A DNA stretch of 12,774 nt, from assembly GCA_049964535.1 (NCBI GenBank), contig JBMFXG010000067.1:1-12774 (forward strand), read 5' to 3'. Shown in pieces: positions 7,528 through 12,774 of the stretch. Every line of letters starts with the position of its first letter. Within the stretch, counting starts at the first letter, position 1. The position numbers were made by a program, and so were the translations under genes. Origin of the DNA: JAJYZP01 sp049964535. Lineage in GTDB: Bacteria; Actinomycetota; Acidimicrobiia; Acidimicrobiales; Acidimicrobiaceae. The notes beneath the pieces were generated by a model. It did no database searches. It had not been told where the DNA came from and saw only the letters and a program-made list of their open reading frames with translations.

Positions 7528-8595
7528 TTAGGTCTTGGCGTAGGCTTTGGATACAAACGGCAGATCAACGACCTCGACACGGCGCACGTTTTTGCCTTGA
7601 CCAACTTCTAAATAGTCATGCACAGCGACCGGCGAGGTTACAAACGCAAGTCCAATCCCTATTCCGAGCATCGGCGAAAAATTGCCTGAAGACACTCGCC
7701 CGACCAGCTCACCCTCTGGTCGTCTCAGCTCCATGTCGGCCCGGAGCGGCTGACGACTTGAGGCCATTACTCCAACCAGACTGTAGCGACGACCACGCTG
7801 CTCTTGATGAATCAGAGCATCCCTCCCACGAAACTCAGGCTTCGAGAGGTCGACGACCCAGCCGAGCCCGGCCTCATATGGCGTGATACCCGGCCCAAGC
7901 TCATGACCATGAAGAGGGAGTCCCGCTTCGAGTCGCAAAGTGTCTCGAGCTCCGAGCCCTGCAGGAATCGCTCCACGTTCAATGAGCTCTCCAAAGAGCT
8001 GCGGAGCGACCGAGTTCGGAACCGAGAACTCCACGCCTTGTTCCCCGGTATAGCCCGTGGTGGAAACGTGACCATCTTCTCCTCCAAATCGAAACTCTTG
8101 AACACGGAATCGCATCATCTCAGCGATCGTTGGATCGAAGCTCGCTGCGATCCCCATGGCCGATGGCCCTTGGAGGGCGAGAACAGATCGGTTGCGGGTG
8201 ATATCGGTACCCCCAAGTACACCGATCACGTTCTCCGTGTTCGAGGCGTTCGGCATGGCAAAGAAGCGCTCCTCTGCGACCCACACGACGATGATGTCGT
8301 CGATGACCGATGCATCGTTTGAATCGAGCAGGTGGGTGTACTGTGCTCTGCCGGGCGAAATTCTATCGATGTTGTTCGTAAGAGCTGCCTGCACACGTTC
8401 TCGAGCTCCGCTTCCCTCAACGACAACCGTCCCGAGATGAGAGACGTCAAAGACTGCCGCTCCCCGTCGACACGCGAGATGCTCGGCGATGGTACCACTC
8501 GGATACGACAGTGGCATCTCCCAGCCACCAAAATCGGTGAGTTTCGCTCCAAGCTGGCGATGGGTCTCAAAGAGGGCCGTGGTCTTAGCAGTCAC
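7528..8595 (-). CDS. gcvT: Aminomethyltransferase (glycine cleavage T-protein)
   Basis: Transfers the methylene group from aminomethyl-lipoyl-GcvH to tetrahydrofolate, releasing ammonia. At 355 residues it is typical of T-proteins. Conserved features in order: GAKLTDFGGWEMPLSY (about 16-31), AVFDVSHLG (47-55), the acidic pair D99-D100 in SVIDDIIVV that matches the folate-site aspartates, NASNTENV, LALQGPSA, TTGYTGEQGVEFSV, ARDTLRLEAGLPLHGHEL, and the C-terminal barrel with RVSSGNFSP. The GTG at 8595 is the only reasonable start, since an in-frame stop lies a short way upstream. It has no Shine-Dalgarno site, but a TACCAT hexamer ends six bases before it, suggesting a leaderless transcript. 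It lies between the MerR regulator and gcvPA. Confidence 0.96.
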   Translation of the reverse strand: MTAKTTALFETHRQLGAKLTDFGGWEMPLSYPSGTIAEHLACRRGAAVFDVSHLGTVVVEGSGARERVQAALTNNIDRISPGRAQYTHLLDSNDASVIDDIIVVWVAEERFFAMPNASNTENVIGVLGGTDITRNRSVLALQGPSAMGIAASFDPTIAEMMRFRVQEFRFGGEDGHVSTTGYTGEQGVEFSVPNSVAPQLFGELIERGAIPAGLGARDTLRLEAGLPLHGHELGPGITPYEAGLGWVVDLSKPEFRGRDALIHQEQRGRRYSLVGVMASSRQPLRADMELRRPEGELVGRVSSGNFSPMLGIGIGLAFVTSPVAVHDYLEVGQGKNVRRVEVVDLPFVSKAYAKT

Positions 8596-8601
8596 AGAAT
8601 C

Positions 8602-8607
8602 ATGGTA
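8602..8607 (-). promoter_or_regulatory. Possible -10 element for leaderless gcvT
   Basis: TACCAT on the minus strand fits the actinobacterial TANNNT -10 pattern and lies six bases before the gcvT GTG, so transcription would begin at or next to the start codon. A TTGATG lies upstream at a long 19-base spacing. Absence of a Shine-Dalgarno site at this start supports the reading, but one hexamer is weak evidence. Confidence 0.3.
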
Positions 8608-8676
8608 CTCGAATGGTCGACAATCTCATCAATCGCCGCTCAACACAGCGTGCAGTGGCGTCAACCACGCGGTACA

Positions 8677-8689
8677 GGTCACGGTGACC
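8677..8689. promoter_or_regulatory. 13-bp palindrome between MerR gene and gcvT
   Basis: GGTCACGGTGACC has perfect six-base arms around one central base. It begins immediately after the MerR-gene stop and lies about 80 bases upstream of gcvT. A one-base loop cannot form a stable hairpin, so a dimeric regulator site is the likelier use. About three such palindromes are expected by chance in a window this size; only the position makes it notable. Confidence 0.25.
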
Positions 8690-9265
8690 CTAGCTCGCAG
8701 CGAGTCTCGTCTCCGTGAAGAGGGATGGCTGCACGGGCGCAGGATAGAGGGTCTCCAAATCATTGGTGAGTTCATCTCGAAGAGAACCCAACGAGATCAG
8801 CGTCGAGATTGCGAGTTGGCCCGATCGCAGAAGATCGACTACGTCGTTGTCGTCCCGCACCAAAACCGAGTTCGGAGATACCACGAGATACTCCAGAGAC
8901 TCTGGAGCACGATTGATCAACTCCCGAGCGGTTGTCAGGGCCCGCCGGACTCCTTGCATGGATAGACCATTGTCGAGAAGACTCTTAATCAATCGTACGA
9001 GCAGCAGATCGTTGAACGAATACAGACGCTGCGAGCCGGAACCCTCTGCAGCATGAATCGACGGAACTAAGATCTGAGTCCGTGCCCAGTAATCGAGTTG
9101 CCGATACGTGACTCCAGCGATCTTACAGACCTCTGGAGCCCGGTAACCCTCAACGAGCGTCGAGTGGTTCGAGCGAGACCGCCGACTCTTCGACGAACGC
9201 TTGATCGATAACCGCTGAGCATCCACGACCGACATAGGCACAAGTCTATCCACAGCGTTATCCAC
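8690..9265 (-). CDS. MerR-family regulator, Rv1830 (McdR/ResR)-like
   Basis: A DNA-binding regulator of up to 191 residues. The MerR helix-turn-helix covers about residues 40-110: GYRAPEVCKIAGVTYRQLDYWAR, then GSGSQRLYSFNDLLLVRLIK, then the helix with GLSMQGVRRAL. The C-terminal part lacks the cysteines or effector domain of metal-sensing MerR proteins. Position right after the bifunctional-nuclease gene matches Mycobacterium Rv1830 (ResR/McdR), reported to influence cell division and antibiotic survival; the role here is inferred by synteny. Start choice is open: GTG 9265 overlaps a DnaA-box-like site, while ATG 9235 removes ten residues and keeps the whole domain. Neither has a clear ribosome site. 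A TAGACT hexamer seven bases before ATG 9235 would allow a leaderless start. Confidence 0.88.
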   Translation of the reverse strand: MDNAVDRLVPMSVVDAQRLSIKRSSKSRRSRSNHSTLVEGYRAPEVCKIAGVTYRQLDYWARTQILVPSIHAAEGSGSQRLYSFNDLLLVRLIKSLLDNGLSMQGVRRALTTARELINRAPESLEYLVVSPNSVLVRDDNDVVDLLRSGQLAISTLISLGSLRDELTNDLETLYPAPVQPSLFTETRLAAS

Positions 9266-9266
9266 A
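9246..9266 (+). promoter_or_regulatory. Pair of DnaA-box-like sites
   Basis: TTATCCACA at 9258-9266 is a perfect classical DnaA box. CTATCCACA at 9246-9254 is a second copy with one mismatch, in the same orientation, 12 bases start to start. About 0.1 perfect boxes are expected by chance in a window this size on both strands. They sit at the start of the MerR-family gene and overlap its possible GTG start, where DnaA could affect transcription. They are too few for a replication origin. Nothing proves binding. Confidence 0.4.
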
Positions 9267-9288
9267 ATCCGCTAGTTCCAAAAAACCC

Positions 9289-9801
9289 CTAGGAAAAATC
9301 CTCAGGTCGTAAGGTATCGAGAAATTCTCGGAAATCATCGACGATCTCCTCCTCGCTCTCGAGCGCCTCCTCCTCACCATCCCCGTCTGCATCGTCTTCA
9401 ACGAGAACGAGCCCCTCTGCATTCATGAGCTCATCGGCCACATAGATGGTGGCACCGACCCGGACAGCGATGGCTATCGCATCGGAAGGACGGCACGAAA
9501 CCACGATCGGCACCTTGTTCTGGAGCAGAACCAGCTCTGCAAAGTAGGTTCCCTCCTTCAACTCCGTCACAATCACCCGAAGAACCTCGGTGCCGATCGC
9601 ATCGAGCACATCTCTCATGAGGTCATGGGTCAACGGCCGGGGAGTCTCGATACCTCGTGCAGCATACTCTATCGACGAAGCTTCAGCAGTTCCGATAAAG
9701 ATTGGGAGCGTACGGCCCGGAGAGCTAATCTCTTGGAGCAAGATCACCGGTGACTTCGACCGGAGATCAACCTTCACCGCAGCAAGAGTAACTTCGACCA
9801 T
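9289..9801 (-). CDS. Bifunctional nuclease family protein (DUF151/BFN)
   Basis: A 170-residue protein with the BFN domain (PF02577) over about residues 3-135. The hallmarks are VILLQE, LPIFIGTAEASSI (about 32-44), the RPLTHDLM segment (55-62) and SCRPSDAIAIAVRVGA (102-117). Plant members have DNase/RNase activity in vitro; the role of the bacterial proteins is not settled. After the domain comes a strongly acidic stretch (about 134-155, mostly Glu/Asp) and a short helix ending at Phe-Ser. The ATG at 9801 has AAGG seven bases upstream. It lies between ftsR and the MerR gene, exactly as Rv1829 lies between Rv1828 and Rv1830. A gap of about 160 bases separates it from ftsR, so it may have its own promoter. 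Confidence 0.92.
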   Translation of the reverse strand: MVEVTLAAVKVDLRSKSPVILLQEISSPGRTLPIFIGTAEASSIEYAARGIETPRPLTHDLMRDVLDAIGTEVLRVIVTELKEGTYFAELVLLQNKVPIVVSCRPSDAIAIAVRVGATIYVADELMNAEGLVLVEDDADGDGEEEALESEEEIVDDFREFLDTLRPEDFS

Positions 9802-9940
9802 AGATCAACCTTAGTAAATCGAGCACATCTCCCGGCAACTTATCAGCTTGCTACGTCACCATCAAATGCGCAGGAGAGCCGAGCAGCCGCAAGGATAGAG
9901 CAACGATCTCTGGGCTATCTCGGGGAGCTCGGGACGGGAA

Positions 9941-9968
9941 GCTCGCACTCTTAAGCTCGACCTCTTAA
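9941..9968. repeat. Tandem 14-bp repeat at the ftsR 3' end
   Basis: GCTCGCACTCTTAA (9941-9954) is followed directly by GCTCGACCTCTTAA (9955-9968), identical at 12 of 14 positions. The second copy includes the ftsR stop codon and runs into a perfect ten-base palindrome, CTCTTAAGAG (9962-9971). No T-run follows on either strand, so it is not a classic terminator. Confidence 0.5.
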
Positions 9969-11182
9969 GAGAGATCGAGATACTTTGCCAACATCTTCTC
10001 CATGTAGTACCCGCGTAGGCAGCTGCCGAGCATCTTCAAGTCAGAGAGCTGCTCCGTCGCACGCGTTCGCGCTGACGGGTTACGCTGGCGCAGAGTTGGC
10101 GAGAGAATCTGTTCCATAAAACCGACCTCGCGCTCAGCGGAGATCTTGTACATCTTCAAGTGACGCGCTTGAACACCATACTTGCGGAACACGGTCACCA
10201 CTTGAACGATCTCGAAGTCGATCTGAGCGTAGTAGCGCTCGCCTGCATACAGCCGGGACTCGATGAGGCCAAACTCCTCCATCTCTCGGATCTCGGAGAT
10301 CTTCGCTCCGCTTAGGCGTGCCAGCTCCTCGATGCTAAAAAGACCGCTTTGGTTTGGGCTATTCTTCCTAGCCGGACCTTCAGCCACAGCGTCTAGGGTT
10401 CCGTGTCTCTCGAGCGCAGAGCGATGGACCTCGAGATCCTCCTCTGCAGTCGAGCCTCGATCATCGAAAGAACTGCTGGAGGATTGAGGCGAATCGGTTC
10501 GTACGGCCTCCCAATCCACCTCCGGAGCTCGTGAACTACCATGATTCGCTTCGACGCGAGCTTCATCGGCTCGTGGCAGTGGGTCGGCCCCTCCATGTGG
10601 TCGTGGTGCAGCATATCGGGTCAAGAGACTCTCAGAGATTCTCTCCAACTGTTCTTCCGTTGAGAGATGCCGGAAGCTCGGATCCCCAAGGTTGTCGACG
10701 GGATAACTCACCGCTCCCTCGACGCTCTCTCTAGCCTCAAGGTCAGAGCTAGGACGTTCGGACGAAACGGACTCACCCTCGATCTCCGTCATCACCTCCA
10801 CAAGTTTGAGCACGGGAGGCAGATCGAGCGGTTCTCCTCTCCGGCGAGCAGACGCATCAGATACTTCCCCGCGCGAGATCTTCGATGGACCGACTCCGTT
10901 CTGTCCCGATCTGTCGTCCTGAGAACTACGAGCGTCGTACTCTACCAGCGCGTCTCGGATGCGCTTCAGCGGCATGTAGGTTTCGCGCTGCATCTGAAGG
11001 ATCGTGCGGAGACGGTCGATGTCACGCTGGTAAAACTTCCGATACCCCGAGGGAGTGCGTTCCGGATCGATAAGACCTTGATTCTCGAGGAACCGTATCT
11101 TAGAGATCGATAGCTCAGGGAACTCTACCTGCACTTGAGTAAGGACCTCGCCGATCGAAAGATACTCAGAATCTTGCGCCAT
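9965..11182 (-). CDS. ftsR: MerR-family cell-division regulator FtsR
   Basis: A 405-residue transcription factor orthologous by order and domains to Rv1828 and Corynebacterium FtsR, which activates ftsZ. The N-terminal winged helix (about 6-80) reads YLSIGEVLTQV, then SISKIRFLENQGLIDPERT and SGYRKFYQRDIDRLR. The C-terminal domain (about 280-402) contains a second helix-turn-helix-like unit (LFSIEELARLSGAKISEI, then FGLIESRLYAGERYY) and ends in a helical bundle. Between them, about 84-278 is a hydrophilic, Ser/Asp/Glu/Arg-rich linker with a run of five serines near 235; it is probably disordered. Rv1828 is only about 247 residues, so the linker accounts for the extra length. The ATG at 11182 begins three bases after the FHA gene stop, with a GAGGGGG stretch upstream, indicating coupled expression. 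Confidence 0.92.
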   Translation of the reverse strand: MAQDSEYLSIGEVLTQVQVEFPELSISKIRFLENQGLIDPERTPSGYRKFYQRDIDRLRTILQMQRETYMPLKRIRDALVEYDARSSQDDRSGQNGVGPSKISRGEVSDASARRRGEPLDLPPVLKLVEVMTEIEGESVSSERPSSDLEARESVEGAVSYPVDNLGDPSFRHLSTEEQLERISESLLTRYAAPRPHGGADPLPRADEARVEANHGSSRAPEVDWEAVRTDSPQSSSSSFDDRGSTAEEDLEVHRSALERHGTLDAVAEGPARKNSPNQSGLFSIEELARLSGAKISEIREMEEFGLIESRLYAGERYYAQIDFEIVQVVTVFRKYGVQARHLKMYKISAEREVGFMEQILSPTLRQRNPSARTRATEQLSDLKMLGSCLRGYYMEKMLAKYLDLS

Positions 11183-11185
11183 GAG

Positions 11186-11668
11186 CTAGCTCGCCCCCTC
11201 ACCGTAGTACGCGAAGAGGAAGCGATACTTGCCGATCTGAATCTCATCACCGGGCCTGAGCTCACTCTGGTCGGTCCTCACACGGTTGACGTACGTACCG
11301 TTGAGAGAGCCAACATCTCGAACTGTGAAGTGCTCATCGAGCACGGCTATCTCAGCATGACGACGCGAGACGGTGATGTCATCGAGAAAGACGTCGCTCT
11401 CGGGATGACGACCGATTCTCGTGATCTCGCCTGAGAGTGAGAACCATGAACCGTTCTGCTCACCGTTGCGAACAACCAAACAACCGATCCCCTTCGGAAG
11501 TTCAGACATCAAACGAGCAAGCTGTTCCTCACGAGCATCGGCTGCAGGATCAATCGTTGGGATCGACCCAGTCGTCTCTTCTACCGGTTCAATGAGCGGC
11601 CGACCACACGACGAGCAGTAACGAGCGTCAACTTGATTGACGTGCTCGCAATGCTGACAAGTGACCAC
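11186..11668 (-). CDS. garA: GarA/OdhI-like FHA protein with N-terminal zinc ribbon
   Basis: A 160-residue signalling protein. Residues 4-21 form a small zinc ribbon: CQHC (C4, C7) and CSSC (C18, C21). VEETTGSIPTID follows, with T32/T33 aligned to the ETT motif that PknB/PknG phosphorylate in mycobacterial GarA and Corynebacterium OdhI. The FHA domain fills about 62-155 and has every core residue: G86-R87, S101-R-R-H104 in TVSRRHAEI, and N123-G-T in SLNGTYVNR. In relatives, unphosphorylated protein inhibits 2-oxoglutarate dehydrogenase and modulates glutamate enzymes, while phospho-ETT folds back onto the FHA domain. Those targets are inferred here. GTG 11668 follows a near-perfect AAGGAGG five bases upstream. 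gcvH precedes it and ftsR follows, as in Rv1826-Rv1828. Confidence 0.92.
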   Translation of the reverse strand: MVTCQHCEHVNQVDARYCSSCGRPLIEPVEETTGSIPTIDPAADAREEQLARLMSELPKGIGCLVVRNGEQNGSWFSLSGEITRIGRHPESDVFLDDITVSRRHAEIAVLDEHFTVRDVGSLNGTYVNRVRTDQSELRPGDEIQIGKYRFLFAYYGEGAS

Positions 11669-11794
11669 GACCGCCTCCTTGCTCTCTAACGTTCAACCTC
11701 AGGTCGAGGCGAGTCTAGAGTTTAACCCCCGGCCCCGACTGACTCCTCATTCTTTGTGAAATGACACGTACGTTGCGTCACCACCACTCAGCCT

Positions 11795-12172
11795 TTAAGC
11801 GATCAAGGCTTGGTACGCGTCACTGTCGAGCAACGCATCGACAGCACTAAGGTCCGTGACTGAAATCTCACAGATCCAGCCACCGTCATATGGGTCAGAG
11901 TTTAAGATCTCCGGATTCTCAAGGAGCGCCTCGTTCACACTAACAACCTCACCCGATACTGGGGCATAGATATCAGAGACAGACTTTGTCGACTCGACCT
12001 CTGCGATCGACGAACCAACAGAGCAAGTATCTCCGACCTTCGGCAGTCCAACGAAGACAATATCGCCGAGCGCATCTTGAGCGTAATCGGTAATTCCAAC
12101 CCAAACTCGGCCGCCATCGAGCTTGACCCACTCATGATCGGCTGTGTACTTCAATTCCTTTGGCAGTTCCAT
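11795..12172 (-). CDS. gcvH: Glycine cleavage system H-protein
   Basis: The lipoyl carrier that shuttles the aminomethyl group from P- to T-protein and is reoxidised by the L-protein. The 125 residues match the family. The lipoylated lysine is K63 in VESTKSVSDIYAPVSGEV. The N-terminal DHEWVKLDGGRVWVGITDYAQDALGDIVFVGLP and the C-terminal DPYDGGWICEI segments are conserved. The ATG at 12172 has AGGG four bases upstream. It lies 41 bases after the mannose-1-phosphate guanylyltransferase-like gene, so the two may be co-transcribed. The rest of the glycine cleavage genes lie about 3.2 kb further along the same strand, beyond the regulatory cassette. Downstream, 126 bases without a gene precede the FHA gene. 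A lipoate ligase or lipoyl synthase is not visible. Confidence 0.97.
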   Translation of the reverse strand: MELPKELKYTADHEWVKLDGGRVWVGITDYAQDALGDIVFVGLPKVGDTCSVGSSIAEVESTKSVSDIYAPVSGEVVSVNEALLENPEILNSDPYDGGWICEISVTDLSAVDALLDSDAYQALIA

Positions 12173-12213
12173 GGACCCTAATCTTAGCCACCGCCGATCC
12201 CCGATGCGAGACG

Positions 12214-12774
12214 CTAGAGCAAACGTAGTCGAGCGGCTATTGATTCAACGAAGTCGACAAGCCGTCGAGAGACCAACTCGTCCGATGGACCCTCGACGGT
12301 GATATTCATGAGAGGTTCAGAAGCATCTGGAGTAATCAAGCTAAAGCCGCCATCGCTATGTTCGATTCGAAGTCCATCCACGAACAGGGCATCAGCATTA
12401 TCCGGGTCTTCCGCCAACGACCGCATGAGGGTACCCTTCAACTCAAAAGGAGTGTGAATCGTTGCACTTCGGACATGTATCGGTTCCTCTGCAAATGCGA
12501 AATCTGATAGCGGAGCATCAACATCGGCAAGAGCTGCGAGAATACGAGCCACGTTGAAGATTGCGTCCGCTCCGTTCACAACTCCAGGCATGATGAGCGC
12601 TCCGAATGGAGAGAGACCAATGACACCACGACTAGGCCCGGATTCACCTTTGACGTCGATCGGTCCTCTCCAGCTCAACGCCTCGTGACACAGCGCACCT
12701 TCGTTCGCCTTCGTCCACATCACCTCCATTCCACGTTGACGAGCGCGCTTGACGACAACGTTGGAGGTATCGAC
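12214..12774 (-). CDS. Phosphomannomutase-like C-terminal domain of a mannose-1-phosphate guanylyltransferase-type protein, N-terminus off window
   Basis: The frame is open to the right edge (VDTSNVVVKRARQRG precedes the first ATG at 12729), so these 186 residues are the C-terminal part of a longer protein. The segments resemble domains III and IV of alpha-D-phosphohexomutases: DTSNVVVKRA..G..V, a GADAIFNVARILAAL helix, IHTPFELKGTLMRSLAE, then VDGLRIEHSDGGFSLITPDASEP. This pattern is common in actinobacterial proteins that fuse a nucleotidyltransferase to a degenerate phosphomannomutase domain. The phosphate-binding loop RxSGTEP of active mutases reads TPDASEP here (about 12313-12336), so mutase activity is unlikely. 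The nucleotidyltransferase half is not visible, so a stand-alone phosphomannomutase homologue remains possible. gcvH follows after 41 bases. Confidence 0.72.
   Translation of the reverse strand, partial: VDTSNVVVKRARQRGMEVMWTKANEGALCHEALSWRGPIDVKGESGPSRGVIGLSPFGALIMPGVVNGADAIFNVARILAALADVDAPLSDFAFAEEPIHVRSATIHTPFELKGTLMRSLAEDPDNADALFVDGLRIEHSDGGFSLITPDASEPLMNITVEGPSDELVSRRLVDFVESIAARLRLL

Noticed and set aside
8596..8689. Glycine riboswitch upstream of gcvT
   Set aside because: The gap is only 94 bases and lacks the conserved glycine aptamer core; only a palindrome and a possible -10 element are seen.
9267..9292. T-rich stretch (GGGGTTTTTT on the minus strand) after the bifunctional nuclease gene as a terminator
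   Set aside because: No GC-rich hairpin precedes the T-run, so intrinsic termination is not supported.
9241..9300. Replication origin suggested by DnaA boxes
   Set aside because: Only two boxes, no AT-rich unwinding region, and no dnaA, dnaN or rpmH nearby; regulation is the likelier role.
10667..11113. 148-residue plus-strand frame opposite ftsR
   Set aside because: It overlaps the conserved FtsR DNA-binding domain in antisense and looks like a shadow of biased codon use.
11690..11730. Possible hairpin (CTCTA/TAGAG with CCTC/GAGG inside) before the FHA gene
   Set aside because: Short arms and large internal loops make it no better than chance.

Overview
The window looks like a chromosomal segment of an actinobacterium, most plausibly an Acidimicrobiia-like lineage of moderate GC. 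The main reason is the minus-strand block running from about 12172 down to 8690: gcvH, a GarA/OdhI-like FHA protein, the MerR-type regulator FtsR, a bifunctional-nuclease-family protein and a second MerR regulator. This is the gene order of Mycobacterium Rv1826 to Rv1830. The class-level assignment is inference from gene content, without a phylogeny.

Layout. (1) 1-1340, minus: pyruvate kinase, cut at its C-terminus by the window edge. (2) 1341-1573: a short gap holding what may be a decayed small gene. (3) 1574-2560, minus: a ten-helix EamA/DMT transporter, divergent from (4) 2650-3180, plus: a PsiE-family membrane protein. (5) 3181-3489: no convincing gene, but a good promoter at its right end. 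(6) 3490-4251, plus: a class II aldolase/adducin-family protein, followed by (7) 4316-4465, plus: a 49-residue DUF2256 zinc-binding protein. (8) 12774-4514, minus: one long co-directional run, read right to left. It holds the C-terminal part of a sugar-nucleotide enzyme with a degenerate phosphomannomutase domain, gcvH, zinc-ribbon/FHA protein, ftsR, bifunctional nuclease, MerR regulator, gcvT, gcvPA and gcvPB.

How the genes work together. GcvH, GcvT, GcvPA and GcvPB are three of the four activities of the glycine cleavage system (P, H and T). The L-protein, dihydrolipoyl dehydrogenase, is not in the window. The P-protein is split into two subunits, unlike the single-chain form in Mycobacterium and Streptomyces. 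Between gcvH and gcvT sits a regulatory cassette linking central nitrogen/carbon flux (GarA-like FHA switch) with cell division (FtsR, and a MerR protein resembling mycobacterial Rv1830, known as McdR/ResR). Two DnaA-box-like sites lie at the start of this last gene.

No mobile element, CRISPR array, tRNA or rRNA was seen. The most interesting points are the zinc-ribbon version of the GarA switch with a conserved ETT phospho-site, the glycine-cleavage/cell-division cassette, the paired DnaA boxes, and a probable leaderless start for gcvT.
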